A stretch of 64,000 nucleotides of DNA from Enchytraeus crypticus (GCA_905160935.1 CAJHZI010000448.1:1962001-2026000), one strand, 5' to 3'. Shown: positions 1 to 16,222, counted from the first letter of the stretch. Notes: generated from the sequence alone by a model not told the origin. Made by a program: numbers and translations.

Positions 1-96
1 GGAAAATCTCTTCTGCTGATTTGTTTAATGATTGCAAGTGAAGTTTGTTTACCTTGTTTGCTTTAATTGTTTACAACTTATTCAATGTAATTAGAT

Positions 97-247
97 ATCC
101 CGACCTTAGTTAGGCTGGGATTCAAGGGAAGATGATGATGAAATTTAATTAACAATTTAAAAATTAATTATAATTATTAAAAACTACATTACTAAAATTA
201 ATAATAATCATCATCTTCCCTTGGGTCCCAGTTTAACTAGGGTCGGG
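97..247. repeat. Tail-to-tail pair of LINE-A 3' ends (foldback)
   Basis: About 97-140 reads CCCGACCTTAGTTAGGCTGG then GGGAAGATGATGATG. About 205-247 carries the reverse complement of the same sequence. The two could pair as an imperfect hairpin with a roughly 65-nt loop. They lie in the beta-tubulin intron that opens the window (1-369); nothing else is recognised in that intron. Confidence 0.7.
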
Positions 248-369
248 ACACAAATAGACCTTCTTTTAAAGTTTCTCCAGTAGTTTAAATTAAAAATCAA
301 CGAATTTATTTAAGGAATTTTACTATTAGAAATATTTTAACTTCTATTCTTACGTTTCTGTTGCTGTAG

Positions 370-4948
<4,579 letters not shown>

Positions 4949-5340
4949 GAACCCTGACCTTGAACTTAGACCTTCAGCCTTTCTGCCTATAGAAGTGACG
5001 AGCTCAGGAACGCTTTATTTGAGTTCTTTGAAGAAATGTTCTAGAGTCCGCAACTGAAGTTCTAGCGTTCTACAGCTGAAGTTCTAACGTTCTATAGCGG
5101 AAGAGACTGTGAGGCTCCCATTAATGCGTGGTTGTGCAATTTCTGACTTTTGATATTGCTGTGTTCAACTACTTGACCGTACCTTCTTCATGTTATATAA
5201 ATGTTCTCTACGTTGTCAACATGGACTTGTTCTAATTACATGTTTTAATCACATTCTATTCACAATCGCTTTCGTTCTAATCATGTTTCTAATCACATAA
5301 TCTAATTAAATTAATTAAATAAAGTAATAATGCAGGCAGT
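4949..5340 (+). other. Beta-tubulin 3' UTR
   Basis: Non-coding sequence after the TAG. It includes a short GAAGTTCTA.CGTTCTA repeat (about 5047-5100) and ends near the polyadenylation signal at 5318. The true cleavage site is not visible. Confidence 0.6.
5318..5323 (+). promoter_or_regulatory. AATAAA polyadenylation signal, beta-tubulin
   Basis: Canonical AATAAA 370 nt after the tubulin stop, in an AT-rich context; the first good match downstream. Confidence 0.6.
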
Positions 5341-6044
5341 GTAAAGTTTGTTTTGCTTTCAACAAATCAAGTTTTAGAAACTACCGGGTATCAGTGTGAT
5401 ATTTAGAACGTCTTCCTGAAGAAACTACAATTTTTTTCTATGAAAATAGGACGTTGATACGCACAGTGTCCACACTGCAATGCAATAACAAACTGTAATC
5501 TATACTAGCTACTTGTGTTCATTACTTAGCATCCTTGTGAACATTAGCCGAGATTCATATGCTAGTTCAAATATCTCACTTAGCGCTAGCCTAGTTGAAT
5601 TCAGTTTATCTTTTTATGAAACTTAGAACTGGGTAGGTTGTTGTTCCAGAATTGTGTTCAGTGAAACATCTCTGCATTTAAAGACTTTCAGATATTTTCT
5701 GTGTTCATTTTGAATCTTGCAATTAAAAAACGAAGTCGCTCCATGCAAAATGATTATTTGTGTTCACTGTTACGTTGTTAATGTACGACTGGTTTTGTCC
5801 TATGAATTAGTGTTATTTAAGCAGTGGATTAAGGTGTTATTAGTCGATGCAGTACTCTTGATATAGAGCGTAGGAATGTGGACCTTGAACCGTTGAACGT
5901 GCCAATTGATAGAATACTAATGGCCGTATTTACTAATGAGGTAATCAACTGTTTAAACGTCAACAGTTGCATAAACTACTGTTTAGTCACCATTTGATAA
6001 ATGCTAAAAAAGTAAACACGCATTATAGTGAAATTATCAACTTG

Positions 6045-6245
6045 ATATCTATCACCTTTAAAACCACATGTTTAATCCGTTAGGCGAGTTAGTCCATTTT
6101 CCGTATAACCAGTCCATTGAATGTTCCGAGATTTTACTCCCAGATCAGCGCGGCTGGGATTCGAACCCGCGAGAGTTAATTCACGTCAGGATCTGTCATT
6201 TAAAACTTCATGACGTTACCCCTACGCTATTGAGACATTCTAATG
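6045..6245 (-). mobile_element. SINE-2 copy, antisense
   Basis: Reverse complement of the family at 26938 and 55459: AGATCAGCGCGGCTGGGATT, then CGAACCCGCGAG (B-box complement), and TGTCATTTAAAACTTCATGA toward the 5' end. Confidence 0.8.
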
Positions 6246-6772
6246 ATATTCTGCAAGCTTGATTCTGCAATCGCAGTGTTAAGTAATGCGCACGGGTATA
6301 TTAAAATTATACGGGTAAGAGAACATTTGTGAAAACCAGTAAATTAACAAAATTAAACCAGCAAATTATAATGAATTAATCTGCTCAATTAAAAACTCTT
6401 GTCTCCTTTAAAACAAACGGCGAACTCTACAGCTTTTTTACAGCGGAGTCTAGGCGTGTTGGCCTCTGTTCTTATTCTTCGTACTTTATCAATTTAATCG
6501 TTAATTTGAGTGCGTAATAATAGTACTGTAATTGATTGCTATGGTGTAAACACTGCAATGATGTTACTCTATTTTGGATCTTAATTCTTTGTCACCTTTT
6601 ACGGCACGTGTAGTCTACGGTTGGTCCATTCTTCAGCACAATAGGGAAGAAGTTCAGTACTGCGGTAGTTCTATAGGTAAAAATATAAAAAATTAAATTG
6701 GAAATTAAACGTTGTCTCCTGAACTAAAGTAGAGCTACAAAATGTACTAAATTGAATCTAAAATTTAACAAT

Positions 6773-6850
6773 CCCGGCCCTATAGTTAAACGGGGATTCA
6801 AGGGATGATGACGACGACGACGATGATATCATGATAACGATGATGATGAG
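6773..6850 (+). mobile_element. LINE-A 3' end with (GAT)n-like tail
   Basis: CCCGGCCCTATAGTTAAACG, GGGATTCAAGGG, then GATGATGACGACGACG. Only the last part of the element is present. Confidence 0.7.
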
Positions 6851-7355
6851 GAATAAAAGCAGTAGGCCTAATGAGCAGGAATATATTTTACTTGTGTATA
6901 ACTATATTTAATAGGTTGCTGGTTGTTGCATCAGAAGAAACGTCTATTACTATTTATTAACGATCATCGCCTTCCTTGTTCGTACGTGTTCATAATTACC
7001 CGTATCTAGAACAGTGGCGTGGTCAGAATTCATTCTCGGGGGATGCACTTTAAACTTGGGGAACACACTTTCACAATCCGTGCACTTACATTTTGGGCGT
7101 TATAGCAATTTTACATGACATATTAGTGGGTAGGTGGGGGGATGACCATTGAGCTCCTCCCCTGACCACGCCAGTGATATATAGAACGCATTGTAGAACG
7201 AAGTAGGAGTTGAAAACCTTTACCAGGCTAGATGAAGCCTACGATGAACTGCGCAGAACATTGCATCACGTGATGTTTACTCGTTGTCGTGTTAATATGA
7301 CGCAAACTGTGAACCGTTTGTCTGCAGAAATTTTGAACACTGCAGTGTTGGGAAA

Positions 7356-7357
<2 letters not shown>

Positions 7358-7392
<35 letters not shown>

Positions 7393-7398
7393 CTCTCC
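7358..7398 (+). repeat. (CT)n microsatellite
   Basis: An uninterrupted CT run with a single CG break near its end, in intergenic DNA. Confidence 0.9.
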
Positions 7399-7869
7399 AG
7401 TTTTACCAAGACAGGTCCATGATACATATTCGTCTCATATTCATGACACATATTCATGGAGTCTACTTTCACACTCCAAATGGAGCACTCCGTTGATCAA
7501 GAAGTTAGTTCCTTCACAAAGGCTATGCTTTTTCTATATCTTATTGGGCCTACAAATTACGAATTTAGCCTAATAATAATAATAGTAATAATAATAATAA
7601 TATTAATAAGACGATAAATGCATGAACGCACTTTATGAACGAGTCCGAGCTTATTTTAGACTCTTTCAAAACTAATAAAATAAGCCTACAGAATTAACTA
7701 ACAAGAATGCATATATATATAGACTATTCTTAAGTAACTTAACAATATACATATTTAAGCTAGATAATGACATTACATATTTACAAAAAAAGCACAGTAA
7801 ACAGCTGTTTGATTGAAAATTCTAGCTTAATATATTTAAATTTTAGATCCAGGCTAATGACACATATCT

Positions 7870-8080
7870 ACCTCTTTCTCTTAGTGCTCTGCCTAATGGC
7901 AGGTCCATGGCTTATAACGCCTCTACTCTTCTCTGTCTTGCGTCTTTCTCTTCATATTCACATTCGAGTGGATTTTTAAATTATTTATAACATTCCTTTT
8001 GATATAGGCCTACTATTATTCTTGAGGATTCTGCTTATAATGAGGTGGGCCCCCTACGGCTTCCTCAGCTTAGACTAACA
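7870..8080 (-). mobile_element. LINE-B 3' end, antisense
   Basis: CTTAGTGCTCTGCCTAATGG, then GGCAGGTCCATGG, and the farther region GAGGTGGGCCCCCTACGGCT also found at 39045-39070 and 41135-41150. A longer version of the antisense end than at 580. Confidence 0.75.
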
Positions 8081-8526
8081 TTTACTGACACATATATAGA
8101 GGCCTAAAATTAATATCTAACAAGTAATTATACTCATAGGGCAAATTGACAAAACTGAGTCTTAACAAGCTTGTAATTGGCCTTCTGTCTCCGAACTTTA
8201 TGTCATGTTATGCATTGCTAAAATCCCATCACTGTGAACATCATGACACAGCAAAAGCTGCATGAACGCTCTATGAACGACTGGTAAATCTGAACATTGC
8301 AAATTTCGCTCAAAATACATAATACTATCCGTCAGCATTAAATTGTATTTTCATTTTTTAGACCTAATTAACTAATCCTTTAATAAACATATATATTAGC
8401 ATGTTTAACCTCGATGATTTGTAATTATTATTGTGATAATTTAGAGTAATTTTAAGCAAATATAAGTAAAATTAACAAGTTTTTACTTTATTGCTCAACG
8501 TTGCATCATGCTCATTTTAAGCATTG

Positions 8527-8649
8527 TTCTAGAAGGAATGCAACTCACGGTTCACGTAGGTGTGATGACTCATAATCACGCAGCCCCTGGTAGAACCGAT
8601 TGACGTCAGCTGTTCTTCGTTCGTATAAATACGAACCGTTCTGCGACGA
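8527..8649 (+). promoter_or_regulatory. Putative SQSTM1 core promoter with stress-type elements
   Basis: Visible elements are TTCTAGAA (8527-8534, minimal heat-shock-element dyad), TGACTCA (8566-8572, AP-1/Maf core), TGACGTCA (8601-8608, CRE) and TATAAAT (8624-8630). The TATA box lies inside a dyad, GTTCGTA-TAAA-TACGAAC (8619-8636). Transcription is inferred to begin near 8650-8655. AP-1/Maf and CRE sites suit a stress-induced p62 gene, but binding is inference. Confidence 0.6.
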
Positions 8650-8744
8650 ACAGCATTAACAAACCAGTTCTCTCTACGAACAGTTCACCTGAAAGGAAGA
8701 AGAGAAGCCAACATTGAAGAATCTACGAGACATTTTCGAAAAAG
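8650..8744 (+). other. SQSTM1 non-coding first exon (predicted)
   Basis: About 95 nt from the inferred start to a good donor (CGAAAAAG then GTACGA at 8745). The next exon begins 10461 after ATTCAACAG, nine bases before the ATG. Intron 8745-10460 contains a SINE-4 copy and otherwise nothing recognised. Confidence 0.5.
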
Positions 8745-10099
8745 GTACGATTTTATCTTTTACTCTTCAGCTTGCAGCTGATCGGTATTTAATGGTGTTA
8801 GTGTAAATTACATTAGGCCTCCAGGCATTTAAATAAATTTACGAAAATCGATCAGTATTTTCAATTTAATTAAATTAATTTTAATTCTCAATTAGATTTG
8901 TGTAGTTTTAGTTAAAGGTATGTAATGCTATTGGCAAATTCGATGTCTTTCGCAGATTGACATAAATTCTGTCAATATATAATACATATTTAATTATTAA
9001 TTTAATTTATTCTTATATAGGCTATACTATTCATGTCTATTTCTACGAATTTGTGAATTAATTGTATGTCAATTTACTTAAGATTAGGAATAATGTTAGA
9101 ATAGCTTTCACCGTAAAAACTCTCCTTTAGAGCATTAGGAAACCCGATCTCGAGCAATGGCAGTAATATTGTACAATTCCATACATGCAGTTGTAAAATA
9201 CTATTTAATTATTTCTGTTTGTATTAATTGTTATTCGTATTTTAAATACAAGTCCATAAAATTTAGGATACTGTAAGTTACCCCTAGATTTTATTCATAA
9301 TCACGAGGCTTAGGAATCAATATATATCTCTAAGTTATCTAATGTTTTCAGCTTAAAATTAAGGTCAGGACTACTATATTATTATAGTTAGGGGATTGAC
9401 TAACGTTGGGTTTTAAGTATTAATTGATCTAATTCAACAGATTAATCAATCGCAGGTTTAAGTTAATATAAGTTTTAAAAAGATGCGAGAAAAGTGGAGC
9501 TTATTTAAATTGTAGATTGCAAAATCACTGCTTACTATTATAATGTTATGTATAAGGGGCCATGTTATGTATAAAATCCAAGCAGATAAATTTTGAATTA
9601 AGTGCCCTAACTTGGAATATATTGTGCTTAGCTTATCTAATGCCATTAGTATTGCGTCGTGTCTACTTTCAAATACTAATTAAGGTATCTACATTTATAG
9701 GTAGTTAACATTGAAAGATGACTACTAAACTGCCAGTTACTGACTGGCTATTAGCTGCTTGCTAATGGCCACATTTACTATTGGCTAATTTAAGTTTAAA
9801 ACCATAACAGTGGTTCTAACTGTGGAATAAAAAATTTATTAAAAGCTATTTCCTAGGATGATTCGAGGTTTGAGACTTAGCCATTCTATCGTGATGAGTT
9901 AGCTCTGAGCTATAGCAAGAATTACGTCTCGGTTGATAAAGTTTTGTAAATGCAAGTGTAAGCAATTAATATTATATTCTAAGTACAATACCCTAAGCTT
10001 TTAAATATTTTAATTTTTTTATATTACTAAGCTTTTATTTAAATATTTTTACTTATTCATGTTGTGTCCTGTACACTGAAGAATAGACCAACTGTTACC

Positions 10100-10335
10100 T
10101 GCATGTGTCGTAAGAGACTATAAAGCAAAAACTGAGGAAGGCAGTGCAAGGCACCAAGAAGTCGCTTCAGAAGCCATATTTATCCCAAGCTGTACGCTAC
10201 ATACGTTTTGTTAAGGCATAGCCTTTTCTGAATGGGTTACCTTGCCGATCTGTGAATCGCTGTATATGGAGCGCGAAAGACCGAAAGCAGGTCCTGTGTA
10301 TGTGCATTGGACATGCAACTTGGTAGAACACTAAA
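10100..10335 (+). mobile_element. SINE-4 copy (diverged)
   Basis: Parallels the element at 33137-33512: CTGAGGAAGGCAGTGC, AGAAGCCATATTTATCCCAA, GCTGTACGCTACATACG and the later CTATATGGAGC block appear in the same order. The ends are not clear. Confidence 0.65.
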
Positions 10336-10469
10336 GAGCGATAGTATAATATGGATATTACTATTTTTCTGCTTTAGATTAAATCACATTGACGAGTGTT
10401 TGAGCGAGTACGGAATCGTCATACTTAAGCGAGTACTGAATCATCGAATTTATTCAACAGCAAGAAATC

Positions 10470-13400
10470 ATGGCTGTAACGGTGAAAGCCTATTTGAAGA
10501 GAGTTGGACAGGCGCAGACGGAGATCAGGAGATTTGCCGTAGAGGAAGAACTTCTGAGTCATTACCACATGTTTGCCGCAAAAGTGACGGCTGTGTTTCC
10601 GGGACTTCATCTGAAAATCTTCACGATGGCGTGGAAAGGTATGTACCATGTCTTGTACCTATTATAGCCTAGTGACGAAAGACCGCAACCAGTGATAGTT
10701 GTACCTATTATTTGATTTAATTGCTAATGATGATCATTAATGATTTAAGGATTAACTAATCAATCATTAATAATCAGTAATTACAATTAGTTAATTAATT
10801 CATAATAAGAAATCAATTAATTAATAACTCAATAATTAATTAATTACTTTATCACTAATGATAATAATGATGATCAATCTATTTCCTAATATCTAACTAA
10901 AACCGCACGTTGTTGTTGTAGACGCAGATCAGGACTTGATCCAGTTCTGTAGCGACGAGGAGCTGATTGAAGCCGCGCGTGCCATCAACGACGGAGTCTT
11001 CAGAGTGTATATAGAAGAGAAGGAAGACAAGGAGAAATCACCCGAGCACCCGTGTGGCGGAGGTCGTAGAGGGCGGATGCACCGGGGTGTGACGTGCGAT
11101 GGGTGTAACGGTGCGGTGGTGGGTGTGAGGTACAAGTGTGAGGTGTGTCCTGACTACGACCTGTGCGAGGCGTGCAAGTCCACTGGGCTTCACTCTGAGC
11201 ACACGATGATGAGCATAGAGAGACCCCGCCATGTGAGTAGTGTTAGTGGTAGCAGTGTTAATAGTATTAGTAGTGATGATAATGATAGTAACTATAATAA
11301 TATTCATTATTATAGTAAAAGTAATAATGTAAATAATGATAACAAAAAGGATGGTGATAATAATAATAACTATAATGATAATGGTGATAATAATAGTAAT
11401 AACGATAATAATAATGATAATATTAATTATAATTAGTCCTGCAAGTCCACTGGGCTTCACTTTGAGCACAGCATGATGAGCATTGAGAGACCCCGCCAAG
11501 GGAGTAGTGTTAGTGGTAGTAGTAGTGATAATAGTGATAGTAACAATAATAATATTAATTATAATTAGACCTGCAAGTTCATGGGTCAATAAAAATATTA
11601 ATTATTTTAATAATAACTATAATAATGGTGGTGATAATAATAATAACAATAATGATTACGAGTAGCAGTAATGATAATAATGATAGAAACAGTAATACTG
11701 TTAATAATTATAAATAGAATAACAATAATGAAAATAATAATAATAACACTAATGATAATGGTGATAATAAAAATAAAATAATACTAATTATTAACAATAT
11801 TATTATGATTTTTATTATTATAACAATAACTATAATAATAATTATTAACAATGAAAAATAATGATAATACTTTTAATAATAATGCTTTAATGTGTTTTAA
11901 TACTTTAAGATTTTGGTAGTTGGGTGGCCATTCAGCCCTTATTGCTTGAATTGCGTTTTTTAGATCCTTACATCGGGGACTTGAAAAAATAAGGATATGA
12001 CGTAATAGTAATATCCATACCAAATGATAATAATTAATAGATTTATTCAATAATTGGAGGTTAATATTCATCATTTAGATTTCAAGTTTGACTTAAACTT
12101 ACATTTAGCTTAAACAGACAAGTTGCATTTATTTTCTTGCATTCTCTATTAGAAAATTGTAAAAATTATAAAATTTCTACCATCTAAACGCTAATTGTAT
12201 TTTCATGTATTCTCCATTAGAAAATTCTATTAGAAAATTGTAAAAATTATGAGATGTCTAATAACTAACTGTATGTCTCTGTGTACAGTGGAATCGCTTT
12301 GGATTTGGTCTGCACCACGGAATGTTCCCAGGCTTCGTCGAGGGCTGTCCCCCCGCCATGGTCCCGCCCACAGGTGTGTTCGGCGAGGCCCCTCCCCCCT
12401 ACGCTGAATGGGAGGCTCGTCGTCAGCAGCGACAAGCCTGGAAGCGCTGGATGAAAGACGCGTTCCAGGAGGAAAGAATGCGTCGCAAGGCGGAGAAGAG
12501 ATGCATGAAGGACGACAAGAAGAAGGAGAAGAAAGAGAAGAGGAAGATGGATACGAGTGAAGCGGCGGGAGCGGAGAAGCCAATAGATGTGAGCTCGACA
12601 ACATCGAGCAGCAGCAGCAGCAGTGACGAGTGCGAAATGGGAGCCGAGGCTGGGGCTAATGGAGACGCATATCTGAAGAATGTCGGGGAGTCTGTAGCGG
12701 CCATGTTGGATCCTCTCGGTGAGTTGTCGCTGCTGTTACCTCTCTCTATCTCTCTCTACCTATTTCTTGTTCTCTCTCTCCCTATTTTACTGTGTAGTTT
12801 CTTTTTTCTCTCACTCTTTCTCACTCACTATAGAGTATGCGTGTGCCATTTTGTTCCTCAAGCTTTAATGCTTTGGTTAATATTTGTAAATAGTTATTCA
12901 TGTAAATAGTTATTCAAAGATTTAATTATTCAATGCTTTTGATGAATACGTTGTAACCACAGACAGCTACTACTTATAAATTAGATTTCTTTTATTGAGG
13001 TTCACAATTTTGACTTCTATGTTAGATTTAATTTATTCAAGAATTAGATTCTCTGCTCTGTATTACAGACTCTAATAATAAAATATTACTAAATAATATT
13101 ACTAATAAAAAATTATTAATTAATCATAATAATAATAATAATAATAATTACTAAATAATATTACTAATAATATTACCAAATATAATCTTGAGATTAAATA
13201 ATTTGTTATTCGATTTAACAACATATAATAGTTATAGTTGTATTAATACCATTATTTACTCGATTTAATTTCACTCATTTAATCGATGAACTGATTTTTC
13301 AGGCATTGATGTGGAAGTACACGTGGACAAGAGAGATGGGCACAAGAAAAAGCGCCACTGTCGTAAGAGCATGTGGGGAAAGATGGGTCCTTGTGGCATG

Positions 13401-14760
13401 GGTCCCGGTGGAATGGGACCAGGTGGAATGGGACCAGGTGGAATGGGTCCTTGTGGTAGAATGGGTCCTGGTGGAATGGGTCCTGGTGGAATGGGTCCTG
13501 GTGGAATGGGTCCTGGTGGAATGGGTGGAATGGGCATGTGGGGAGGCTCATGGAGAGGTCACGGGTGGGGGGGTCGTGGAGGATTTGGTCATGGATTCAG
13601 ACACGGAGGGGCCTGGGGTATGGGAGGAGGCTGTCCCTGGAAGCGTGGGTGGTGGGGTGCGGGTGCTGCAGCTGAGGCCCAGAGTTCAGCTGAACCCACA
13701 GCTGCCACAGGCCCAGCTGCTGCAGGCCCAGCTGCTGGATCAAACCCAGCTGCTGGATCAAACCCAACTGCTGCAGGCACAGCTGCCCAGCCAATAGTCA
13801 TAGGCTCTGAGGCAGGTGAGAAGTCAGCGTCCAGTGGAAGTCCTCCAGAGTCCAGCGGATGGATGCTTGTCGAGGGAGGTAGCAGCGGAGAGGTGGAGAA
13901 AGCCACTACTGGTGTCGCTGGACTGAGTGTGTCCGATGGGTCTAGCACAGCTGCTGTGGCTGCTACGTCACTGGCTGCACCGATATCTATCAGTACGTAG
14001 CTTGTGTTGATGTTGTGCTTTCATTTGTTCAACTGGATTTTTAATTATGTTCTTGTTGATGTATCTCTCTCTATCGCTCTGTCTTTTTCTTGCTCTCTCT
14101 ATCTTTCTCTCTCTCTCTATCTTTCTCCTTCTCTCTCTCTATGTTTATCTCTCTATCACTCTCTCCCTGCAGTGTTGTTCTAAGTGGCTGGTTGAAGATA
14201 ATTCACATTTATTATGTATCGTTAACCTTATTGAGTCTGAGAGCTGACTGTGAGAAGGAATTTGTACACTGGGAATGTATACATTATACAGGTGATAAAT
14301 ATAGTATTTATATTAAAAAGATAGTGACCCGCTTGCCTTGGATCTTTGACTAGCACTGTTTTGATCTCGCTTTCTCTTGTGGTCTCTGTGTACTCAGTCG
14401 TCATCGTGTGGTGCTTTGGCGCCTGTTTGTGTAGAGTCTGCAAGAGACGTCCCTGACGTTGCCTTATGGCGAGGAACCGGATGGACGTTAAATTCTTATT
14501 GATGGATTGATTGATTTATATATAATGCCTGGTTATGATGTGAAAATATGTATACTAGATAAATATAATCCTTGTTCTCGATGCACGCTGAACTGTGAAC
14601 GATTGTTGGACGTGTAGACGAGACGGTGACAGCGGCTGTGGAGAAGATGAAGACGATGGGATTCACTGATGAGGGAGGCTGGCTCACGGCTCTGCTCACA
14701 GCTCACAATGGCGACATGAATGCCGCTCTAGAGGTCATCAGCTCCAACAAGAACAAGTAG
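10470..14760 (+). CDS. SQSTM1: Sequestosome-1 / p62 (Ref(2)P) selective autophagy receptor
   Basis: Cytosolic scaffold that polymerises, binds ubiquitinated cargo and docks it to Atg8/LC3. Coding exons are 10470-10638, 10922-11232, 12289-12718, 13303-13992 and 14618-14760; phases match and total 580 aa. N-terminal PB1 (about 1-90) has a basic EIRRF face and the acidic OPCA motif WKDADQD (55-61). The ZZ zinc finger (about 112-158) carries CDGC, CEVC and CEAC. KNVGESVAAMLDPLG (290-304) is a conserved p62 block. A candidate LIR WMLV starts at W490 and a KEAP1-binding-like SSGE is at 497-500. The UBA has MGF at 547-549 and ends ...NKNK. Human p62 is 440 aa; the excess is a lysine/serine-rich linker, a Gly-Met repeat and an Ala-rich stretch. 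The start follows from PB1 homology and the exon context. Confidence 0.96.
11250..11433 (+). repeat. AAT/GAT-rich low-complexity intron start
   Basis: Begins just after the SQSTM1 exon 3 donor. Mostly AATAATAATGATAA type sequence, and it recurs after the exon-end copy at 11434. Confidence 0.75.
11434..11590 (+). repeat. Decayed duplicates of SQSTM1 exon 3 end
   Basis: About 11436-11515 repeats the last 60 nt of exon 3 (TGCAAGTCCACTGGGCTTCA ... GAGAGACCCCGCCA) plus intron start AGTAGTGTTAGTGG. The donor CAT-GTGAGT has become CAA-GGGAGT, so it is dead. A third remnant (CCTGCAAGTTCATGGG) begins at about 11570. Confidence 0.93.
11600..12288 (+). other. Rest of SQSTM1 intron 3
   Basis: AT-rich AATAATAAT sequence to about 11870, then unique DNA. 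The segment TATTAGAAAATTGTAAAAAT occurs twice (about 12149 and 12230), another local tandem duplication before the acceptor at 12288. Confidence 0.6.
13384..13533 (+). repeat. Coding minisatellite: Gly-Met-Gly-Pro repeats in SQSTM1
   Basis: The 15-bp unit GGTGGAATGGGTCCT and variants encode about nine GGMGP/CGMGP pentapeptides, then a Trp/Gly/His-rich stretch (SWRGHGWGGRGGFGHGF). It lies between the KNVGE block and the LIR region. It is not known to me from vertebrate p62 and is probably a flexible linker. Confidence 0.85.
14045..14170 (+). repeat. (CT)n-rich tract in SQSTM1 intron 5
   Basis: Imperfect CTCTCTAT and CTTTCTCT repeats. The long apparent reading frames here are low-complexity artefacts. 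Confidence 0.8.
14320..14520 (+). mobile_element. SINE-3b copy with (TTGA)n tail
   Basis: GACCCGCTTGCCTTGGATCT, TCAGTCGTCATCGTGTGGTG, then GAGACGTCCCTGACGTTGCC, GCGAGGAACCGGATGGACG, TTAAATTCTTATTGATGGAT and TTGATTGA. The reverse complement of the same element is at 48010-48145. Confidence 0.8.
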
Positions 14761-14809
14761 CCGGCTACTGCAGTCACTGCTACTGCAGCTGCTACTACAC
14801 AGCTGGTGC

Positions 14810-14925
14810 GGCAGCTGCTGATACAGCAACCACTGCTGCTGCTGGTGCTGTAGCTGCTGATACAGCAACCACTGCTGCTGCTGGTGCTGTAGCTGTTGAT
14901 ACAGCAACCACTGCTGTGATGCAGC
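14810..14925 (+). repeat. 39-bp tandem repeat in SQSTM1 3' UTR
   Basis: The unit AGCTGCTGATACAGCAACCA followed by CTGCTGCTGCTGGTGCTGT is present about three times, starting some 50 nt after the stop. CTG/CAG-rich, so it can fold on itself in RNA. Confidence 0.85.
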
Positions 14926-16205
14926 TGCTGCTTCTGCGGCTACAGCTGTCATAGCCCTAGCAACGTTCAGGGCGTTGTATGAACCAACGCTGTAGTAGTG
15001 ACTCAAGACAATTTAATCCACTACGCTTTCTGATTATTCTTTAATATTAATCGTATATTTTTCATGTTGAAATAAGCACACGTTTTATATAAAAAATATT
15101 CGTTCATTTTCATGTGAAAATAAGAACACTTTGGGCATGAGATAGTTATCGTCCATTTTTCATGTGAAAATGTGCATAAATTTGACGTGAAATTAATCGT
15201 ATTTTTTCGTGAACTAATTAGTCTGCTATTATCTACTCTTAGTTGTAAACAATATGATGCTATTCTAAAACTCTGGTCGATTTTATTCAAAGCTTAGCCT
15301 ATTCGTTTTAGTTGTTCGTTGTATGCACTAGCTGTTATATTTACAACTGAGCATATAATTTACTCTGCTTTGATTTCGTTCTGCTGTTAGCCTATGCTTG
15401 CACATGGCTGCATACACTTGATCCTGCATATTTTTGCTGTAGTTTATTTTGATAAATTAAGCCATTTGAAGACAATACGCATTTTAATTGTAATTTAATT
15501 TTTTTATTCCATTTCACTTCGAACATTTAAATTTTTTGAAAATATGTCCGACTGTCATATAGAAATATAGCATTTTAAGTTTTGATGCAAAAATATTGAG
15601 TTGATTGTATGAAAATATGAAAATACTTAGAAATGATACAGTATAGTACTGGTAAGAATTTAGTATTTAAGTTGAGGGTCGATTCCAAAGTCGTTTTATT
15701 AAATCGTTTATTACTGTGATTTATTGACTTTGTATTGAGCCGAAAACGGCAGTGTTGTACTGTATTTAGCCTGTCGTAGCTTGCTATATAATTACAGCTC
15801 CACTGATATCAAAGTAGATTGGTGTTGTATTAAAATTTAATTCTGCAAAGTACTGAGTTGTTTGTTGTTAACTTCCTATAAAGGCCGGCAAAAATTAGAG
15901 TAAAAGGAATGAACTTCCACGATAATGGCTATCACTATTAATGTCCTATAGTTAATTTCCTTCAGTTAGATGCAAAATCACAGAAGCACCACAATAGGGC
16001 TTTATTTAAAGTCATTTTAAATGTGGCTATTATGTCTAAGCCGCTGTCAGAAAATCAATATGGTTAAATCTTAGCCTAAACGAATCAATTAAATTAGTAT
16101 AGTTATTAACCCAATACTGTTACTAATTAACCCAATTATTATACCAAACCATAGAGAAAACGAGACATAAATAAGAATTAACTTGCTGGACCTGCTGTAG
16201 GCCTT

Positions 16206-16222
16206 ACTAGTTACCAGTGTAT

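Larger units (their letters stand above)
5341..8526. other. Intergenic region, beta-tubulin to SQSTM1
   Basis: No coding exon recognised. It holds repeat debris (SINE-2, LINE-A tail, (CT)n, LINE-B) and otherwise unique AT-rich sequence, ending at the SQSTM1 promoter. Confidence 0.6.

Noticed and set aside
11038-11589. Long minus-strand reading frame rich in Ile/Thr opposite SQSTM1 exon 3
   Set aside because: It is the shadow of the ZZ-domain exon and AAT-rich intron; low-complexity composition, no family resemblance.
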